The notes beneath the pieces were generated by a model that searched no databases, was not told the origin of the DNA, and saw only the letters and a program-made list of their open reading frames with translations. From Lachnospiraceae bacterium (lineage in GTDB: Bacteria; Bacillota; Clostridia; Lachnospirales; Lachnospiraceae): a stretch of 64,000 bases of DNA. The stretch lies in the NCBI GenBank assembly GCA_022510565.1, contig JAFLTE010000007.1, positions 1-64,000 of the forward strand. Direction: 5' to 3'. Made by a program: the position numbers and the translations under genes. Shown piece by piece: positions 60,189 to 64,000 of this stretch. Every line of letters begins with the position of its first letter. The stretch's first letter is position 1.

Positions 60189-62498
60189 ATGATACATACT
60201 GGAATTTCAAATTGGATATGGAGTCCCTCCTGGTATATTGAAGATAAAGAATATCCACAAGTTATGTTATTTCGTAAAACAATTGAGGTGAAAAGTAATC
60301 CGGTTAAAGGAACGATTCAAATATCTGCAGACACCAGATATAAATTATATATCAATGATGAACTTGTGGAAGTGGGTCCGAGCAAAGGGGATCATCACAT
60401 TTGGTTTTATGATACCATTCCTTTGTTACCGTGGATGAAACAGGGCATTAACGTATTGGCAGTCATAGTGCTTCGCTATCCGGAGGATCCGGAAAAAGGA
60501 AATCATGGAATGTTTCGGACTCCGATACCGGGTCTATATGTAAAAGGATGCTTAGAAGATAAAGAGGGAAATCAATATGATTTATCTGCAAATGCGTCAT
60601 GGAAGTGCAAAAAAGATATGTTGGTTTCTTTCGTGAGGGAGGAAATACAATTTGCTCCTTTAATTATTCATGAAAAAGCACAAGGAAATTCTGAGATATT
60701 CGGATGGAAAAAGAAAAAATATGATGATAGCGATTGGGAATCGGCAAAACTTTATACAAAAGAACATATAGCAAAAGTAAAATGTCTGGGGAATTTGCAT
60801 TCCCGTACCATTCCGTTCATGTACCGAAAAAAGAGATGTTTTATTGGTATTATGGATATCAAAAAATCTGTATATTCCAAAAAACATTGGTGTGCTTTTC
60901 TTCAAAGGCAAGAGCAACTTATCATTCCGGCGGAAAGTGAAGAGATTATAGAGATTGATGCTGGGGAAGAGATGACAGGATATCTAAAAGCTGTTTTTGT
61001 GGGAGGACGAGATTCCACTGTGCAGTTCCTTTATTCAGAGGCATATGTACAGGAAGGTGTCGTGGAACCGGTAAACGTTCCGAACAAAAATGATCGAATA
61101 GACACCATAAATGGTCATCTGCATGGATATGAGGATATATATTACGTCCAAGGTATGGGGAATCCTGATATGGCAGAAATCTATGAGCCATTTTGGTTTC
61201 GTACGTTTCGGTTTATAAAACTGCATATTATAACCGGAAAAGAACCGCTTGTATTTTGTTCTCTGGACTATGAAGAAACAGGATATCCGCTTAAAGTGGA
61301 AGCTGAAGTGACTGTGTCTGACAATAGTCTGAAAGATATTTGGGAAATCAGCGAGAGAACGCTTCGTCGTTGTATGCATGAGACATATGAAGATTGTCCG
61401 TTCTATGAACAGCTTCAGTATATCATGGATGCCAGACAACAGATTTTATATACCTATGCAGTCAGTGCAGATGACCGATTAGCAAGAAAGTGTATAGATG
61501 ATATGCGCCGTGCCCAGAGACATGACGGATTGTTGAACTGTAGTTATCCAAATTGCAATATAAATGTAATCCCCACATTTTCTATTTATTATATTTTAAT
61601 GATATATGACCATATGATGTATTTTGGCGACAGAGATTTAGTGGAAGAGCATATGCCGACTATTCATCGGATATTAGACTTCTTTGACAGACATCTGGCA
61701 CCGGAAGGTTATGTGGAAACCATCGGCAGTGTGAATCGAAAAGGTGAGTTTTGGTCTTTTATTGACTGGGCAAAGGAGTGGAACGATACAGATGGTATGC
61801 CTCCTGTAGGTCTTCATGGACCGCTTACGATGGAGAGCCTTTTATATATTTATGGTTTGCAGCATGCCGGTAAGCTGGCGGAATATGTTGGGCAAAAAGA
61901 CAATGCGCATAGGTATGTTGCGCGTGCGGAAAAGGTACAGGATGCAATCGTTAGATATTGCACGGGACAGGAGAATATGCTTCAAGATTCTCCTGGAGTT
62001 GAGGAATATAGCCAGCATTGTCAGGTGTTTGGGATTTTAACAGATACCATAGATGCTAAGTCGCAACAGAAAATCCTTCTTAAAACTGTACAGGATAAAG
62101 TTTACACACAGTGTACGGTTGCCATGAGCTTTTATCTCTTCCGTGCTTTGGAGAAGACGGGACTATATAAGTATACGGATCAGTATTGGAATGTTTGGAG
62201 AAAAATGATTGAGAATCATTGTACAACTTGCGTAGAGTCGGAAGCCTATGCTAGAAGTGAGTGTCATGGATGGGGTGCATTGGTACTGTATGAACTTCCC
62301 AGCATTATTCTGGGAGTAAGACCTGCTGAACCCGGGTATAGTAAAATCCGAATTGCGCCGGTAGTAGGGTATCTTACACATGCATCAGGAAAGGTAAGAA
62401 CTCCTATAGGAGATGTATCAGTATCTTGGAAAATAGAGAATGGTGCATTTCAGATGGAATATGAAGTTCCGGATGATGTTGAGGTTGTAAATTCATAG
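60189..62498 (+). CDS. GH78-like alpha-L-rhamnosidase
   Basis: A 769-aa glycosidase without a signal peptide, so probably intracellular. The N-terminal beta-domains (~1-380) contain YKLYINDELVEVGPSKGD, a galactose-binding-like region typical of GH78. The (alpha/alpha)6 catalytic domain (~390-690) holds DCPFYEQLQYIMDARQ, equivalent to the acid-rich motif of alpha-L-rhamnosidases, and a C-terminal beta-sandwich closes it (LGVRPAEPGYSKIRIAP). The exact sugar is inferred from the family. ATG 60189 has AAAAAGGAG upstream. Confidence 0.83.
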   Translation: MIHTGISNWIWSPSWYIEDKEYPQVMLFRKTIEVKSNPVKGTIQISADTRYKLYINDELVEVGPSKGDHHIWFYDTIPLLPWMKQGINVLAVIVLRYPEDPEKGNHGMFRTPIPGLYVKGCLEDKEGNQYDLSANASWKCKKDMLVSFVREEIQFAPLIIHEKAQGNSEIFGWKKKKYDDSDWESAKLYTKEHIAKVKCLGNLHSRTIPFMYRKKRCFIGIMDIKKSVYSKKHWCAFLQRQEQLIIPAESEEIIEIDAGEEMTGYLKAVFVGGRDSTVQFLYSEAYVQEGVVEPVNVPNKNDRIDTINGHLHGYEDIYYVQGMGNPDMAEIYEPFWFRTFRFIKLHIITGKEPLVFCSLDYEETGYPLKVEAEVTVSDNSLKDIWEISERTLRRCMHETYEDCPFYEQLQYIMDARQQILYTYAVSADDRLARKCIDDMRRAQRHDGLLNCSYPNCNINVIPTFSIYYILMIYDHMMYFGDRDLVEEHMPTIHRILDFFDRHLAPEGYVETIGSVNRKGEFWSFIDWAKEWNDTDGMPPVGLHGPLTMESLLYIYGLQHAGKLAEYVGQKDNAHRYVARAEKVQDAIVRYCTGQENMLQDSPGVEEYSQHCQVFGILTDTIDAKSQQKILLKTVQDKVYTQCTVAMSFYLFRALEKTGLYKYTDQYWNVWRKMIENHCTTCVESEAYARSECHGWGALVLYELPSIILGVRPAEPGYSKIRIAPVVGYLTHASGKVRTPIGDVSVSWKIENGAFQMEYEVPDDVEVVNS

Positions 62499-62555
62499 CT
62501 TTGCAAGATTCTTAGAAGATGTGTAGAAAGGTGCTTATTTTGGACGGAGGTAGCC

Positions 62556-63166
62556 ATGATAAAAATTAAATCGGCACTTTCTTATTTTTCAAAGAGTGAG
62601 ATCGTTTTATGGTCTTCCTCAATACTTCTTATTGTTGTTTCATTTGCGGTCTTTGACAGAGAAAATTATATGACTTTTATAGCTTCTGTTATGGGGCAAC
62701 CTCTTTAATTTTTAATGCGAAAGGAAACCCTATAGGACAAGTGCTTATGGTGGTGTTCAGTATTTTGTATGGGATTATATCCTATACTTTTTCATATTAT
62801 GGTGAAATGATAACGTATCTTGGTATGACAGCGCCTATGGCAATTGTTGCCTTGCTTTCATGGCTACGGAATCCATATAACGGAAACAGGGCGGAGGTTA
62901 AAGTCAATTCGATTAAGAGTCAAGAAGTAATTTTTATGTTCCTACTCACCGCCGTTATAACGTTTGTGTTTTATTTCATTCTGAAATTTTTCCATACGGC
63001 GAATTTGATACCAAGTACGCTTTCTGTAACAACGAGTTTTCTCGCAGCTTATTTGACATTCAGACGTAGTGCGTATTTTGCTCTTGCTTATGCAACGAAT
63101 GACATTATTCTGATTGTTTTATGGATTTATCAATTGGTTCAGGATGCAAAAAAGGCAATGGAATAG
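62556..63166 (+). pseudogene. Frameshifted nicotinamide riboside transporter (PnuC-like)
   Basis: From ATG 62556, with CGGAGG upstream, the frame reads MIKIKSALSYFSKSEIV and stops at TAA 62706-62708. The rest continues in another frame to 63166. One missing G in the GGGG run at 62693-62696 would restore GATSLIFNAKGNPIGQVLM and a continuous ~203-aa PnuC-like membrane protein, which imports nicotinamide riboside for NAD synthesis. The downstream part (FSYYGEMITYLGMTAPMA...) is conserved. Either a recent inactivation or a sequencing error at the homopolymer would explain it. Confidence 0.82.
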
Positions 63167-63227
63167 CAGTTAGGAGGAAATAGGTTAGCTATCTCACATC
63201 TGTATAAAACGAAAGGAGATTGAAACA

Positions 63228-63758
63228 ATGGACGAAATCTTTCATAGAGTCAGTATTAGAAAATACGAGAACAGACCGGTGGAGCATGAAAAGCTGATGA
63301 AGATATTACGCGCAGGTATGCAGGCACCCTCTGCGGGGAATCAGCAGCCTTGGGAATTTTATATCGTAACATGTCCTGAGTATATTCAAGCATTGTCAAA
63401 ATCACATATCTACGCGGGATGCGCTGCAGAGGCACCGGTGCTAATCGTTTCGGTTTATAGAAAGGAAGGGTTGTGGGTGCCGGAATATGCGCAGATCGAT
63501 ATGGCCATCGCCCAAGAAAATATGTGGCTGGAAACAGATGCACTTGGTCTTGGCGGTGTTTGGCTGGGCATTGCGCCTATCAGGGAGCGAATGGACACCG
63601 TAGCTAAAATTCTTGACTTGCCGGACAACGTAGAGGCATTTTCGATATTTGCACTGGGTTATCCGGCGGAACAAAAGCCCCAAGAGGATCGCTTTGACGA
63701 ATCAAGGATTCATTTTGTGAAAGGGGATAAATTCAATTCTGAATCGACACATATCTGA
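63228..63758 (+). CDS. Nitroreductase family protein
   Basis: A 176-aa FMN oxidoreductase. The family start reads RVSIRKYENRPVEHEKL, APSAGNQQPWEF is the FMN-binding segment, and GLGGVWLGIAP lies in the second half. It is on the short side of the family. GAAAGGAG precedes the ATG. The substrate is not clear; flavin or nitro/quinone reduction is typical. It follows pnuC by 61 bases, and both could serve NAD(P)/redox metabolism, though this is only suggested by position. Confidence 0.88.
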   Translation: MDEIFHRVSIRKYENRPVEHEKLMKILRAGMQAPSAGNQQPWEFYIVTCPEYIQALSKSHIYAGCAAEAPVLIVSVYRKEGLWVPEYAQIDMAIAQENMWLETDALGLGGVWLGIAPIRERMDTVAKILDLPDNVEAFSIFALGYPAEQKPQEDRFDESRIHFVKGDKFNSESTHI

Positions 63759-64000
63759 TTGCATAAATTCTGTTCCCATAATGAGAAAGCGGCTGTAACT
63801 CATCCTCCAAGGATCACTTTATTGCCACGAAATCGCACTAAAGTAAAAAAATATAGCTGTCATACAGAGAAAAATAAAAGAGCAAATAAAATTCTTTTCC
63901 TTTTCATAAATTATTTTTCTGTCATTTTTGTAATTACGGTTTAACGTTTTTTGATTATATCATACATGATTGCATTTCGGAAGTCACATCGACTTTTGCT

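Noticed and set aside
62691-62708. Programmed frameshift in the pnuC-like gene
   Set aside because: The site is a plain GGGG run without a heptameric slippery sequence or a stimulatory structure, and PnuC is not known to need frameshifting.
63759-63944. Plus-strand frame of 61 codons at the right end
   Set aside because: It begins next to the nitroreductase stop without a ribosome site and has no recognisable features; the last ~240 bases hold no convincing gene.

Overview
The window looks like a chromosomal segment of a strictly anaerobic, spore-forming Clostridia, most likely Lachnospiraceae-like. This is inferred from two oxygen-sensitive class III ribonucleotide reductases, the sporulation genes spoIVA and a spoVAF-like gene, a NifU-like/GGGtGRT pair, Firmicutes-type promoters and the moderate GC content. 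No rRNA, tRNA, CRISPR array, transposase or integrase was recognised. Genes are dense and mostly on the + strand.

Layout. 1-4.4 kb: nrdD1-nrdG1, then a minus-strand NitT/TauT-type ABC permease and ATPase with no binding protein. 4.5-15.3 kb: argH, asd, a GGDEF/EAL protein, a DUF234-type ATPase, topB, a left-handed beta-helix protein and a PAS-GGDEF-GAF protein. 15.3-18.3 kb: an ABC importer (lipoprotein, permease, ATPase). 18.4-21.5 kb: the NifU-like/GGGtGRT pair, followed by an AT-rich island with one NYN-nuclease gene, GATACC repeats and a relic copy of the GGGtGRT gene end. 21.5-24.5 kb: a DUF4153 membrane protein, a YkgJ-type Cys-cluster protein and a lipoprotein. 24.5-28.9 kb: minus-strand potABCD polyamine importer with an XRE-cupin regulator. 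29.1-38.5 kb: lactonase, spoIVA, mscL, nucleoside salvage genes (purine nucleoside phosphorylase, cdd, amidohydrolase), a membrane MutS-like ATPase, rnhA and a WYL regulator. 38.6-43.2 kb: an aminotransferase, then nrdD2-nrdG2-dut behind a strong promoter with two NrdR boxes. 43.3-48.3 kb: spoVAF-like gene, SGNH esterase and a GH1-mannose-6-phosphate isomerase fusion. 48.3-54.6 kb: EAL protein, methyl-accepting protein and hybrid kinase. 54.6-64 kb: aldo/keto reductase, HIT, Dus, a small lipoprotein with a radical SAM/SPASM enzyme, DUF1624 protein, GH78 enzyme, a frameshifted pnuC and a nitroreductase.

Themes. Nucleotide metabolism is prominent (two NrdDG systems, dUTPase, nucleoside salvage), as is signalling (three GGDEF/EAL proteins, a chemoreceptor and a hybrid kinase). 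The most unusual structural signal is that both sporulation genes, spoIVA and the spoVAF-like gene, have their Shine-Dalgarno inside the 3' arm of the upstream gene's terminator-like hairpin. A matching sporulation sigma-factor promoter is placed so that its transcript would lack the 5' arm. Other notable items are the NYN island with a duplicated gene end, the small lipoprotein/radical SAM pair and the GH1-ManA fusion.
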